64,000 bases of DNA from the NCBI GenBank assembly GCA_017419405.1, contig JAFOLH010000011.1, positions 1 through 64,000 of the forward strand, read 5' to 3'. The translations under genes and the position numbers were made by a program. The notes below the pieces were generated by a model. The model saw only the letters and a list, made by a program, of their open reading frames with translations. It ran no database searches and had not been told where the DNA came from. Source of the DNA: Renibacterium sp. GTDB taxonomy: Bacteria; Actinomycetota; Actinomycetes; Actinomycetales; Micrococcaceae. Below are positions 43,116-50,912 of the stretch, one piece after another (the first letter of the stretch is position 1; the number at the start of each line of letters is the position of its first letter).

Positions 43116-44321
43116 TCAGCCCCGGTTGATCCGGCGCACCGCCAGTTCGGCGAGCAGCGCCGCCCCGTCGGCCAGCACGACGTCGTCGAACGCGGCGCGC
43201 GGCGAGTGGTTGCCGTCGGCGTCGGCCGGGTCCTCGAAGACGCAGGCGCTGAGGAAGACATATGCCCCGGGGACTTCTTCCAACACGTAGGAGAAGTCTT
43301 CGCCACCGGGAATCGGGTTCTCCATGAGGTGGAAACGCGGCTCACCGAAGAGTTCTTCGATGGCGCTCCGGGTGAAGGCGAATTCGGCTTCGTCATTGAC
43401 CGTGACCGGGTAGACGTGTTCGAAGTGCACTTCGGAGGTGAGTCCGTGCGCGGCCGCGATCCCTTCCAGCAGCCGGACGCTCAGCTCTTCGGCCTTGGCC
43501 CGGGTCTCCGGGCTGAACGAACGCACCGTGGCCTCGAACCCGGCGCTGTCCGGGATGATGTTCTCTTTGCTGCCGCCGAAGATGTGGCCCACGGTCACCA
43601 CGACCGGATCGAAGATGTCGAAATGCCGGGTCACCATGGTCTGCAACGCGGTCACCGCTTCGCACAACGCCGGAATCGGATCATTGGCCCGGAACGGCGT
43701 CGACCCGTGCCCGCCCTGGCCGAGGTAGCTCACCCGCAGGGTGTCCGGCGAAGCCATCAAGGTCTTCGGGCGCGCGGTCCAGACGCCACGCGGCGCCTGA
43801 TCCGACATCACATGCAAGCCGTAGGCGGCATCGACGCGCTTGCCCGCCACGTCCAACAGGCCCTCGTCGATCATCGGCTTGGCGCCGCCGGGCCCCTCTT
43901 CGCCGGGCTGGAACATGAAGACCACGTCGCCGGCCAGGTCGTCGCGCATCGCATGCAGGATCTTCGCCGCCCCCACCAAACCGGCGACGTGCAGATCATG
44001 CCCGCAGGCATGCATCGCGCCGTTGGTCGAAGCGAACGGGACGTCTACCAGTTCATCCACCGGCAGACCGTCCATATCGCCCCGGAGCAAAACCACCGGA
44101 CGATCCCCTTCGCTCGGCTTTCCGCCGCGCAGCACCGCAGTCACCGAACTGAGCCCTTTGCCCAGGGTGATCTCCAGGTCCAGCGGTGCCAGAGCATCGA
44201 GGATCCGCTGCTGGGTTTGCGGCAAGTCCAGACCGATTTCCGGATTCTGGTGCAAATCGCGACGCAGCGCCACGATGTCCCCGGCGAATCCGGCAGCGAG
44301 TTCCTGAGTGCGGGTGGTCAT
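43116..44321 (-). CDS. M20-family amidohydrolase (hippurate/aminoacylase type)
   Basis: 401 aa; ATG at 44321 after AAGGAG. Metal and catalytic features include MHACGHDLHVAGLVGAAKIL, FQPGEEGPGGAKPMI, YGLHVMSD and GGEDFSYVLEEVPG. Such enzymes hydrolyse N-acyl amino acids or indole-acetyl conjugates. It follows rtcB by 170 bases on the same strand, with a hairpin between, so co-transcription is uncertain. Confidence 0.92.
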   Translation of the reverse strand: MTTRTQELAAGFAGDIVALRRDLHQNPEIGLDLPQTQQRILDALAPLDLEITLGKGLSSVTAVLRGGKPSEGDRPVVLLRGDMDGLPVDELVDVPFASTNGAMHACGHDLHVAGLVGAAKILHAMRDDLAGDVVFMFQPGEEGPGGAKPMIDEGLLDVAGKRVDAAYGLHVMSDQAPRGVWTARPKTLMASPDTLRVSYLGQGGHGSTPFRANDPIPALCEAVTALQTMVTRHFDIFDPVVVTVGHIFGGSKENIIPDSAGFEATVRSFSPETRAKAEELSVRLLEGIAAAHGLTSEVHFEHVYPVTVNDEAEFAFTRSAIEELFGEPRFHLMENPIPGGEDFSYVLEEVPGAYVFLSACVFEDPADADGNHSPRAAFDDVVLADGAALLAELAVRRINRG

Positions 44322-44417
44322 TCGGAGGCTCCTTCGAGGTCGGCGGCGGCACCGGCAGCGGCACCGGAATTCAGCCTATGCCAGCTTGGCCGAGGCGAAC
44401 AGCGCAGGCGGGCCCAA

Positions 44418-44440
44418 GCCCGATTTCGGCCCTTTCGGGC
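44418..44440 (-). terminator. Weak stem-loop downstream of rtcB
   Basis: GCCCGA and TCGGGC form a 6-bp stem with a 11-base loop between rtcB and the M20 gene. No T-run; only a possible terminator. Confidence 0.35.
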
Positions 44441-44491
44441 AGAATCGGTTGCCTGGGTCCGCCCGGTCTGCTCAGCTTCCGGCCAGCAGGC

Positions 44492-45658
44492 TCAGTCGCC
44501 CTTCACGTTGATGATCTGCCGCAGCGTGTGCTTGATTTCCACCAAATCCGTCGCATCGGCCATCACGGTGTCGATCGGCTTGTACGCCTGCGGAATTTCA
44601 TCGATGAACGCATCCGTATCCCGATACTCGATGCCGGCCATCGCCTCGCGCAGCTGGTCGTGGGTAAAACTCTTCCGAGCCCGGGACCGGGAGTATTCCC
44701 GGCCGGCTCCGTGCGGCGAGGAGTCCATCCCCATCGCGTTACCCTTGCCAACAACTACGTACGACGCCGTCCCCATCGACCCCGGGATCAGCCCAGGAAC
44801 ACCGGGGCTGGCCTTGATCGCACCCTTCCGGGACAGCCACACCGACTTGCCGAAGTGGGTTTCCTTCTCGGTGAAGTTGTGGTGGCAGTTGATCCGGTCC
44901 TGCTCGACAACTGCCGCTCCCACCCAGTCGGAGAACTGTCGGATCACCCGGTCCATCATTTCTTCACGGTTCAACAGCGCAAACTGCTGCGCCCACTTGA
45001 GCTGCCGGATGTAAGCCGTAAACTCCTCGGTTCCTTCAACCAGGTAAGCCAGATCTGGGTCGGGCAGCTGAATCCAGTACTGCTTGGCAATCCGCTGCGC
45101 TTCCTTAATGTGCTTCTGCGCAATCCGATTACCCACTCCCCTGGACCCCGAGTGCAAAAACAGCCACACGCCGTCGTCCTCATCCAGCGAGACTTCGATG
45201 AAGTGATTACCGCTGCCCAGCGTCCCCAGCTGCAGTTCCCAATTCCCGGCATAACTCGCCGGATCAAATTCAGCCTTGACCGCCAGTTCCTTGAGCGCTT
45301 CAATTCGCGGCACCGCAGTAGCCACCACCTTGCGGTTGTAGCTTCCGGCGGACAGTGGAATTGCTCGTTCAATCTGCTCCCGCAGACTCTTCCGGTCTTC
45401 GGGCAGTTCGCTGGCCTGGAACTGCGTTTTGACCGCGATCATGCCGCAGCCAATATCCACACCGACCGCCGCAGGGATAATCGCACCGAGGGTAGGAATG
45501 ACCGAGCCAACGGTCGCGCCCTTGCCCAAGTGCGCATCCGGCATGAGCGCCAGGTGCGGGTAAATGAATGGCATTGTTGAGGCTGTTTCGGCCTGCTCCA
45601 GCGTCGCATCGTCGATGATGGACGCCCAACTGTAGAGCTTCGAATTGATCTTCTTCAT
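44492..45658 (-). CDS. rtcB: RNA ligase RtcB
   Basis: 388 aa; ATG at 45658 after AAAAGGA. RtcB signatures are clear: GVDIGCGM near the start, LGSGNHFIEV, HSGSRGVG, CHHNFTEKE, PGSMGTASYVV and SPHGAGREYSR with the GMP-accepting His316. RtcB joins 2',3'-cyclic phosphate and 5'-OH RNA ends using Mn2+ and GTP in RNA repair. No RtcA or RtcR homolog is nearby. Its leader carries alternative stem-loops and is preceded by a 43-codon frame. Confidence 0.95.
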   Translation of the reverse strand: MKKINSKLYSWASIIDDATLEQAETASTMPFIYPHLALMPDAHLGKGATVGSVIPTLGAIIPAAVGVDIGCGMIAVKTQFQASELPEDRKSLREQIERAIPLSAGSYNRKVVATAVPRIEALKELAVKAEFDPASYAGNWELQLGTLGSGNHFIEVSLDEDDGVWLFLHSGSRGVGNRIAQKHIKEAQRIAKQYWIQLPDPDLAYLVEGTEEFTAYIRQLKWAQQFALLNREEMMDRVIRQFSDWVGAAVVEQDRINCHHNFTEKETHFGKSVWLSRKGAIKASPGVPGLIPGSMGTASYVVVGKGNAMGMDSSPHGAGREYSRSRARKSFTHDQLREAMAGIEYRDTDAFIDEIPQAYKPIDTVMADATDLVEIKHTLRQIINVKGD

Positions 45659-45689
45659 GATCCTTTTCTCTCTAGATTTTGCTGAGTGA

Positions 45690-45773
45690 AAAGGTACGGG
45701 GCCGCTGGCCAGCTATTGCTCGATTCTGGGGAATCGGGTAAAGAAAAACCCCGTACCTTTGTGGTTACGGGGC
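45690..45773 (-). promoter_or_regulatory. rtcB leader with competing stem-loops
   Basis: In minus-strand order, segment 1 (45763-45772, CCCCGTAACC in RNA sense) can pair with segment 2 (45749-45757, GGTACGGGG), which is followed by TTTTT (45744-45748): a rho-independent terminator. Segment 2 extended (45749-45760) is also perfectly complementary over 12 bases to segment 3 (45690-45701), just before the rtcB ribosome site. The two pairings exclude each other. Confidence 0.6.
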
Positions 45774-45789
45774 TGCAAGTCTGGTGAAT

Positions 45790-45921
45790 CTAGACCGTGG
45801 CCGGTAACCCGGATGCGTCAAAGCGAACGCCGTTGAACGATTGCTCTGAGTTGAACAACTGCTCAGACAACTGTTCCGAGGCGCCCAGGAGCGATCCGGT
45901 GGGCTTGTTCGTAAAAGTCAT
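45790..45921 (-). CDS. Small ORF upstream of rtcB (43 aa), possible leader peptide
   Basis: MTFTNKPTGSLLGASEQLSE then QLFNSEQSFNGVRFDASGLP, ATV. The ATG at 45921 has AAAGGA nine bases upstream. The peptide is polar, Ser/Gln/Glu-rich, with no signal or membrane segment. Its stop lies 17 bases before the terminator stem in the rtcB leader. It may be a leader peptide, a small independent gene, or non-coding. No family is recognised. Confidence 0.45.
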   Translation of the reverse strand: MTFTNKPTGSLLGASEQLSEQLFNSEQSFNGVRFDASGLPATV

Positions 45922-45950
45922 CGGACGGTCCTTTCGCATCAGTATCCGGG

Positions 45951-45968
45951 CTCCGCCTGGTGGCGGAG
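45951..45968. repeat. Hairpin in the region between the small ORF and the transporter
   Basis: CTCCGCC and GGCGGAG pair around TGGT in the 124-base divergent region that must hold both promoters. Function unknown. Confidence 0.45.
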
Positions 45969-46045
45969 TTATCACCGTACCAGCAACCGCGAGTGCTGTG
46001 AAGCTCTGATTGTCCCTGAGCCAATTGTCACAGCTGCATGGCAAG

Positions 46046-47245
46046 ATGTGGCTGGTGAAGGTTGCAGTGCGGTCGTGGGCAGTGCCGGGTACGGCATTGC
46101 TGTTGGGCCTCGCCTTCCTGCTGACCGGGTTCCTGCCAAGCGCAGATGCCTGGACTTTGGCCCAGCGCACCGTGCCGATCCTGCTTTTTGTCATAGCGAT
46201 GACGCTGGTCACCGAAATGGCCGACGACGCCGGGGTGTTCCGCACCTTGACCGGCTGGCTGGCGGCCAAAACAGCCGGTCAGACCCGCAGTGGCCGGGTC
46301 ATTTTGCTTTGGTTGCTAGTGGTCGCCTTGTCCACGCTGAGCACGATTTTCTTATCCTTGGACACCACTGCGGTGCTCATCACACCGGTCGTGGTGCTGC
46401 TTGCGGTACATGCCGGAATCCGGCCATTGCCGTTTGCCTTGACCACAGTCTGGCTGGCCAATACCGCTTCCTTGTTGCTGCCGGTGTCCAATCTGACAAA
46501 CCTGCTGGCGCAGCATCAATTGGCCATGACCCCTTGGCAGTTCGCGGGCTTGCTCTGGGCGCCCGCTGTGGTCGGCGTCGCGATTCCGGCCGCGGCGCTG
46601 TGGCTGCTTTTCCGGAAAGACTTTGCCGGCAGCTATCGGCCGGATGCCGTGCGTCAACCGGCAGACCGCGCGCTTCTGATCATCTGCGCAGCTGTCGTGC
46701 TGCTGCTATTGCCCGCGCTAGTCAGCGGAATTCCGGTGGAGTACCCGGCGTTGGCGGCCGCCGTCGTGCTGTTGTTGGTGTTTGTCTTTCGACGTCGATC
46801 CGCCCTGTCCTGGCGGATGCTGCCCTGGCGTCCGGTGATCTTGACGATCGGCCTTTTCCTGGTGATCGCAACCCTGCACGCCCACGGTTTGCCTGAATTG
46901 TTGTCCGGCGCCGCGGGAGAAGGTAATGGCTTCTTGGCCCTGCTCCAACTAGCCGGCTTGGCCGCAGGCTCGGCCAATGCGGTGAACAACCTTCCGGCAT
47001 ACTTGGCCCTGGAACCGGTTTCCGGTTCGCCGCTGCGATTGGCCGCGGTGCTGATCGGCGTCAACCTCGGCCCGCTCATCACTCCGTGGGCATCGCTGGC
47101 CACCCTGTTGTGGCATGAACGACTCAAAAGCATGGGAGTTCGAATCTCCTGGGCTCGTTTCGCAGTCCTCGGCCTGCTGCTGGTGGTGCTGCTGTTGCCG
47201 CTTTCCGTCGCGGCGCTGTGGCTTGGCGCCGGAGCGCCACAATGA
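46046..47245 (+). CDS. ArsB/SLC13-like ion transporter
   Basis: 399 aa from the ATG at 46046; the ribosome site is weak and the TTG at 46010 is an alternative. About eleven transmembrane helices are seen. The segments SLDTTAVLITPVVVLL and SANAVNNLPAYLALEP match the two conserved motifs of the ArsB/citrate-type ion transporter superfamily. The substrate (arsenite, dicarboxylate or other anion) is not clear, and no ars regulator is near. Its stop overlaps the glycosylase start (ATGA). Confidence 0.8.
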   Translation: MWLVKVAVRSWAVPGTALLLGLAFLLTGFLPSADAWTLAQRTVPILLFVIAMTLVTEMADDAGVFRTLTGWLAAKTAGQTRSGRVILLWLLVVALSTLSTIFLSLDTTAVLITPVVVLLAVHAGIRPLPFALTTVWLANTASLLLPVSNLTNLLAQHQLAMTPWQFAGLLWAPAVVGVAIPAAALWLLFRKDFAGSYRPDAVRQPADRALLIICAAVVLLLLPALVSGIPVEYPALAAAVVLLLVFVFRRRSALSWRMLPWRPVILTIGLFLVIATLHAHGLPELLSGAAGEGNGFLALLQLAGLAAGSANAVNNLPAYLALEPVSGSPLRLAAVLIGVNLGPLITPWASLATLLWHERLKSMGVRISWARFAVLGLLLVVLLLPLSVAALWLGAGAPQ

Positions 47246-48177
47246 CGCCGCTCGAAATGCGCTGGGTGCCTACTGGCAGTTACGACCTGAACGCTACAGT
47301 CGGCATCCTGCGGCGCGGACCGGCAGATCCGTGCTCGATCTTCCACGATGGCGCCTGGTGGTTTGCGTTCCATACCCCGGAGGGCGCTGCGAGCTTGCGA
47401 TTGCAGCAGCTCCCCGATGGGGTGAACCTCCTTGGCTTCGGACCGGGTGCTGAGCGGGCATTTGCTTCGGTGCCAGCGCTCCTCGGCGCCGACGACGATT
47501 GGACGGAGTTCGATTCGCGCTCATTCCAAGCATCGCTTCCCGAGCACGTGCAAACCGCCCGACGTCGTCATCCCGGCTTGCACCTGCCGCGCACCGGCCG
47601 GGTGATCGACAGCCTGGTTCCGGCCATTCTGGAGCAAAAAGTCACCGGCAAGGAAGCTTTCGCCGGGTACCGCCGACTGATTTTTCGTTATGGTTCAGTA
47701 CCGCCGGGCGCAGGAAGTGCGGGTTTTCCAGCCAGGCTGCGATTGGCGCCTAGTCCCGCCGAATGGGCGTCGATTCCGTCCTGGGAGTGGCACCGAGCCG
47801 GGGTGGGGCCGCAGCGATCGGACACCGTGATGCGCGCGCTGAAGCGAGCCGCCGGGCTGGAACGCCTAGGTTCAGCCGATGCCTCCACGGCTGCCACTGG
47901 ACTGATGAGCATTCCTGGCATCGGCCCCTGGACTGCGGCGGAAGTCACCCAGTGCAGCCACGGCGATCCAGACTCGGTGGCGGTCGGCGATTACCATTTG
48001 GCCGGGTTTGTGGGCCTGGCGTTGACCGGACAGCCGGTGGATGACAACACCATGCTGGAGCTTTTGGAGCCGTGGCGTGGACACCGGCAACGTGTAGTGC
48101 GGATGCTCTACCTCTCCGGTATCAGCAAGGAACGCCACGGGCCTCGGATGAGCGTGCGCGACTACCGGGACATCTGA
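47242..48177 (+). CDS. DNA-3-methyladenine glycosylase II-like (AlkA, HhH-GPD)
   Basis: 311 aa; ATG at 47242 overlaps the transporter stop. The helix-hairpin-helix SIPGIGPWTAAEVTQ is followed by the catalytic Asp250 in AVGDYHLAGFV, the HhH-GPD signature of AlkA. The N-terminal half is the AlkA-like domain (LNATVGILRRGPADPCS). It excises alkylated purines in base-excision repair. Overlap with a transporter gene implies coupled translation. Confidence 0.88.
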   Translation: MTPLEMRWVPTGSYDLNATVGILRRGPADPCSIFHDGAWWFAFHTPEGAASLRLQQLPDGVNLLGFGPGAERAFASVPALLGADDDWTEFDSRSFQASLPEHVQTARRRHPGLHLPRTGRVIDSLVPAILEQKVTGKEAFAGYRRLIFRYGSVPPGAGSAGFPARLRLAPSPAEWASIPSWEWHRAGVGPQRSDTVMRALKRAAGLERLGSADASTAATGLMSIPGIGPWTAAEVTQCSHGDPDSVAVGDYHLAGFVGLALTGQPVDDNTMLELLEPWRGHRQRVVRMLYLSGISKERHGPRMSVRDYRDI

Positions 48178-48241
48178 GCCGAACCTGATCTCGCCGGCCG
48201 CGGAGTGCTCGTCGACCCGCCGCAGCAGCTAGGCTGAATCC

Positions 48242-48520
48242 ATGAGCGAAATCATCAACCTGCGTGCCACCTTCGTGCCGAATGAAGGCGAGCAGTTCCG
48301 GGTCCGCTTGGCGCTGGACATCGCCATCGAAGAGGTCGTCAGGGAACCCGGCTGCCTGCAGTACGAAATCACCGAGGACACCCCGGACCGGATCGTGCTG
48401 ACTGAGCAGTGGGCCAGCGAAGAAGCACTCGCCGCGCATGGAAAAGGCTCGGCCGTGCAGGACTTGAACGAATCGCTCTCCGCCCTGCTGGCCGAGCCGG
48501 TCAAACTCGAGCGGGTCTAG
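48242..48520 (+). CDS. Antibiotic biosynthesis monooxygenase (ABM) domain protein, YgiN-like
   Basis: 92 aa, the usual size. REPGCLQYEITEDTPDRIVLTEQWASEEALAAH is the family core in separate parts: REPGCLQYEI then VLTEQWASEEALAAH. ABM proteins are small dimeric alpha-beta barrels acting on quinones or similar compounds. The 3' end overlaps the thioredoxin gene by four bases, convergently. Confidence 0.85.
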   Translation: MSEIINLRATFVPNEGEQFRVRLALDIAIEEVVREPGCLQYEITEDTPDRIVLTEQWASEEALAAHGKGSAVQDLNESLSALLAEPVKLERV

Positions 48521-48900
48521 CCCTCTTCGTTTTTCGCTTCAGCCGCCTGGGCCGCCACGTGGGCATGGACCTCTTTCATGTCCAGGCCTTTGACTGCGGT
48601 GATCACCTCTTCGAGCTGGCTCGGGTTGAGGGCACCCGGCTGCGCGAAGACCAGGACCTTTTCGCGGAACGCCATCAGAGTCGGGATCGAGCTGATATTC
48701 GCCTCGGCAGCCAGCTGCTGCTCCGCCTCGGTATCGACTTTGGCGAAGACGACGTCCTCGTGCTTCTGCGAAGCCGCGTCGTAAGTTGGCGCGAAGCGCT
48801 TGCAGGGCTGGCACCAGTCAGCCCAGAAATCCACCAGGACAATGTCATTGCCCTCCACGGTGGGGCCGAAGGTTTCACCTGTGATGTCAATAGTCGCCAT
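48517..48900 (-). CDS. Thioredoxin-family protein with WCQPC active site
   Basis: 127 aa; ATG at 48900. The thioredoxin fold reads VLVDFWADWCQPCKRF with Cys30 and Cys33, then SIPTLMAF with the cis-proline. The active site is WCQPC rather than WCGPC, a variant that changes redox potential in other thioredoxins. A C-terminal helix (DMKEVHAHVAAQAAEAKNEEG) extends beyond the usual 105 residues. Likely a cytoplasmic disulfide reductase. Confidence 0.92.
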   Translation of the reverse strand: MATIDITGETFGPTVEGNDIVLVDFWADWCQPCKRFAPTYDAASQKHEDVVFAKVDTEAEQQLAAEANISSIPTLMAFREKVLVFAQPGALNPSQLEEVITAVKGLDMKEVHAHVAAQAAEAKNEEG

Positions 48901-48965
48901 ATTTCAACCGTATCCTTTCTTCTGCTTCGGGCAACAGCCCACGCTGCCCGGGTATTCCCGCAAAC

Positions 48966-49036
48966 CTCCCGCCGAGTGGCCAGCTCTGCAGGTTAAAACG
49001 TGCCGTTAACCTGCAGAGCTGGCCACTCGGCGGGAG
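48966..49036 (-). terminator. Perfect 31-bp inverted repeat after mgtC
   Basis: Arms 48966-48996 and 49006-49036 are perfectly complementary over 31 bases, with a 9-base loop AACGTGCCG. The stem ends three bases from the MgtC-family stop. There is no T-run. Both this and the 4422-4497 repeat contain ACTCGGC in the arm. It may be a strong transcript end or a mobile-palindrome remnant. Confidence 0.65.
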
Positions 49037-49039
49037 AAG

Positions 49040-49750
49040 TTAGTCCAGGATCGCCGGCTCCGCGATGGTCCAGCGCACCGACGTGACCCGGGGTTCCAGA
49101 CTGAGCCGGCTCACCGCTGCCTCGAGCTGCCGGTCATCGCGTTCGTGTGCGGTCAATTCGGCCGAAATCCGCACCTCGCCGGGGTTGGCAGTGTCCGAGG
49201 ACTGCACCGAGCGCAGCTTGAATTCCGGCAGCGTCACCGCGTGCACGATCAAAGTCCGCAAATGGGCTTCGGCCTCCTCGGCGCAACGCACTTCGAAAAG
49301 ATAGTCGACCGACTGCGGTTCCCGACCGCCCTCGGGCGCTTTGTCCATGAATCGGCCCAAGGGCCGCAGCAGCATATTGGCGATCATGATCGCCACCGTG
49401 CCGGCTGCGGCAATCGCGTACTCCCCGGCACCGGCCAAGGCGCCGACGGCGGCAGTCGCCCAGAGCGTGGCGGCAGTGTTGAGTCCGGTGACGTTGGCGC
49501 CTTGTTTCATGATCACCCCGGCGCCCAGGAACCCGATGCCGGAGACGATTTGCGCGGCCACCCGGGTGGGATCGGCGCCAGGGCCGGTAAAGGTGTAACC
49601 GCCGAAGATCACGAACAGGGCGGCACCCAGGCTCACCAGGGCATTCGTCCGCAGCCCGGCCAGCCGGGCCCGCCATTGCCGCTCGAATCCGACCAGGGCG
49701 CCGAAGCCCAGGCCGGCCAAAATCCGCAGAACCACGTCGAAGAATTCCAT
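49040..49750 (-). CDS. MgtC/SapB-family membrane protein
   Basis: 236 aa; ATG at 49750 after GGAGGT. Four to five transmembrane helices include LAGLGFGALVGFERQWR, GLRTNALVSLGAALFV and SGIGFLGAGVIMKQG, the MgtC signature with the conserved Arg/Asp positions. A soluble C-terminal ACT-like domain follows from about residue 160. MgtC proteins act in Mg2+-limited growth or intracellular survival; the exact role here is unknown. The 150-base leader contains a GGGCGC/GCGCCC hairpin (49800-49820). Confidence 0.9.
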   Translation of the reverse strand: MEFFDVVLRILAGLGFGALVGFERQWRARLAGLRTNALVSLGAALFVIFGGYTFTGPGADPTRVAAQIVSGIGFLGAGVIMKQGANVTGLNTAATLWATAAVGALAGAGEYAIAAAGTVAIMIANMLLRPLGRFMDKAPEGGREPQSVDYLFEVRCAEEAEAHLRTLIVHAVTLPEFKLRSVQSSDTANPGEVRISAELTAHERDDRQLEAAVSRLSLEPRVTSVRWTIAEPAILD

Positions 49751-50217
49751 GGCGTCCACCTCCGTATCGATCGTTCGGGAACGACAGCGCGGGAGACCTG
49801 GGCGCATGCCGGACGCGCCCATAAATGTGAAGAAGTCACCCCCACGTAGAGCTTCGGCACTACGCGACGTATCTGGAGCTACCCGGAAGCCACTTGGGAC
49901 CGCCCCTTAAGCCGAGGCGGCCTGTCCTGATCTTGGGCATCTCTCGATGTCGTCAGATCAGTGGCCTGTGTTCGCGCAGGAGCCTCGCCTAACGAGGTGC
50001 TGCTCTTCCAGGGTGACAGAGAAATCTATGCTGCGTCAACTATTCCTCCGTCAAGGAATTGCAAAGACCCCGCGCCGGCACCGGGCCTGCGCAGCGGACG
50101 CATCCGGCCGGATCATGCATTTCCGCCGCCTGGTGCCGCCGCCTGGTGCCGCCGCTTGGTGCCATCGAGTCCGCCAGCCGGGCACGGGAGCCGGCCTCTT
50201 GCCAAGAGTTGAACACG

Positions 50218-50235
50218 TGTTTAGCATGTTAAACA
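50218..50235. promoter_or_regulatory. Palindrome overlapping the TetR gene start, candidate operator
   Basis: TGTTTAGCATGTTAAACA is a near-perfect 18-bp palindrome; the outer arms TGTTTA/TAAACA are exact. It spans the possible start codons of the TetR gene, which would let the repressor block its own operon. Confidence 0.55.
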
Positions 50236-50912
50236 TGCGTTCAGCTCCATTGCCCAGGACTCCGGACGAGGATCTCAATACTCCGGCGAGAATCCGGGAC
50301 GCCGCGATTCGCTGCTTTGCCGCGGACGGCTTCCGCAAGACCAGCATCCGGGCCATCGCCGCGGCTTCCGAGGTCAGCCCGGGACTGGTGATCCATCATT
50401 TCGGCAGCAAGGAAAAACTGCGCGAAGCGTGTGACGACTACGTGCTCCAGGCCATGGTGGAACGCGCGAACAACAAAGCCAATCCGATCGGCCTGCAAGC
50501 GATCATGCGGGAGTACCTCGCGAATCCGGAAGAATACAACGTCGATGTCGCGTACTTGGGCAAAGCCCTGGCCGAAGACTCGCCGGCCGGCCGGAAATTC
50601 GCGGACATCATGACCGATGAGACCGAGGCGATCATCAAAGCCGGAATCGCCGACGGCAGCATGAATCCGACCTCGGACATCCGAGTGGTGGCCGCGATGA
50701 TCGTGATGACCAGCCTTTCCATCCTGACCATGCCGGGCTATTTGAGCCGGACCCTGGGCTTCGAGGCGATCGGTCCGGAACTCATGCGGCGGATGGCACT
50801 GCCCAGCCTGGAGCTCTACACGCACGGCCTCTACGCAGACGACACCTTCCTCAAGGCGGCCCGGGAAACCCTGGCCGCGACGAGCAATCCACGAAAGGAG
50901 TCCCGATCATGA
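50226..50912 (+). CDS. TetR-family regulator of the ABC exporter
   Basis: 228 aa from the ATG at 50226; GTG 50217 and ATG 50235 are also possible, as the ribosome site is weak. The TetR HTH reads ARIRDAAIRCFAADGFRKTS, then IRAIAAASEVSPGLVIHHFGSKEKL in two parts. The C-terminal ligand domain is helical. It overlaps the ABC ATPase by four bases, so it controls an operon it belongs to. Confidence 0.88.
   Translation: MLNMRSAPLPRTPDEDLNTPARIRDAAIRCFAADGFRKTSIRAIAAASEVSPGLVIHHFGSKEKLREACDDYVLQAMVERANNKANPIGLQAIMREYLANPEEYNVDVAYLGKALAEDSPAGRKFADIMTDETEAIIKAGIADGSMNPTSDIRVVAAMIVMTSLSILTMPGYLSRTLGFEAIGPELMRRMALPSLELYTHGLYADDTFLKAARETLAATSNPRKESRS

Noticed and set aside
45690-45789. tRNA-like fold in the rtcB leader
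   Set aside because: No cloverleaf with acceptor and T-arm could be drawn; the repeats fit a terminator and its competitor.
49751-49946. Possible Mg2+ riboswitch (M-box) in the mgtC leader
   Set aside because: The leader contains hairpins, but the conserved M-box sequence blocks were not found by eye. A covariance-model search would decide.
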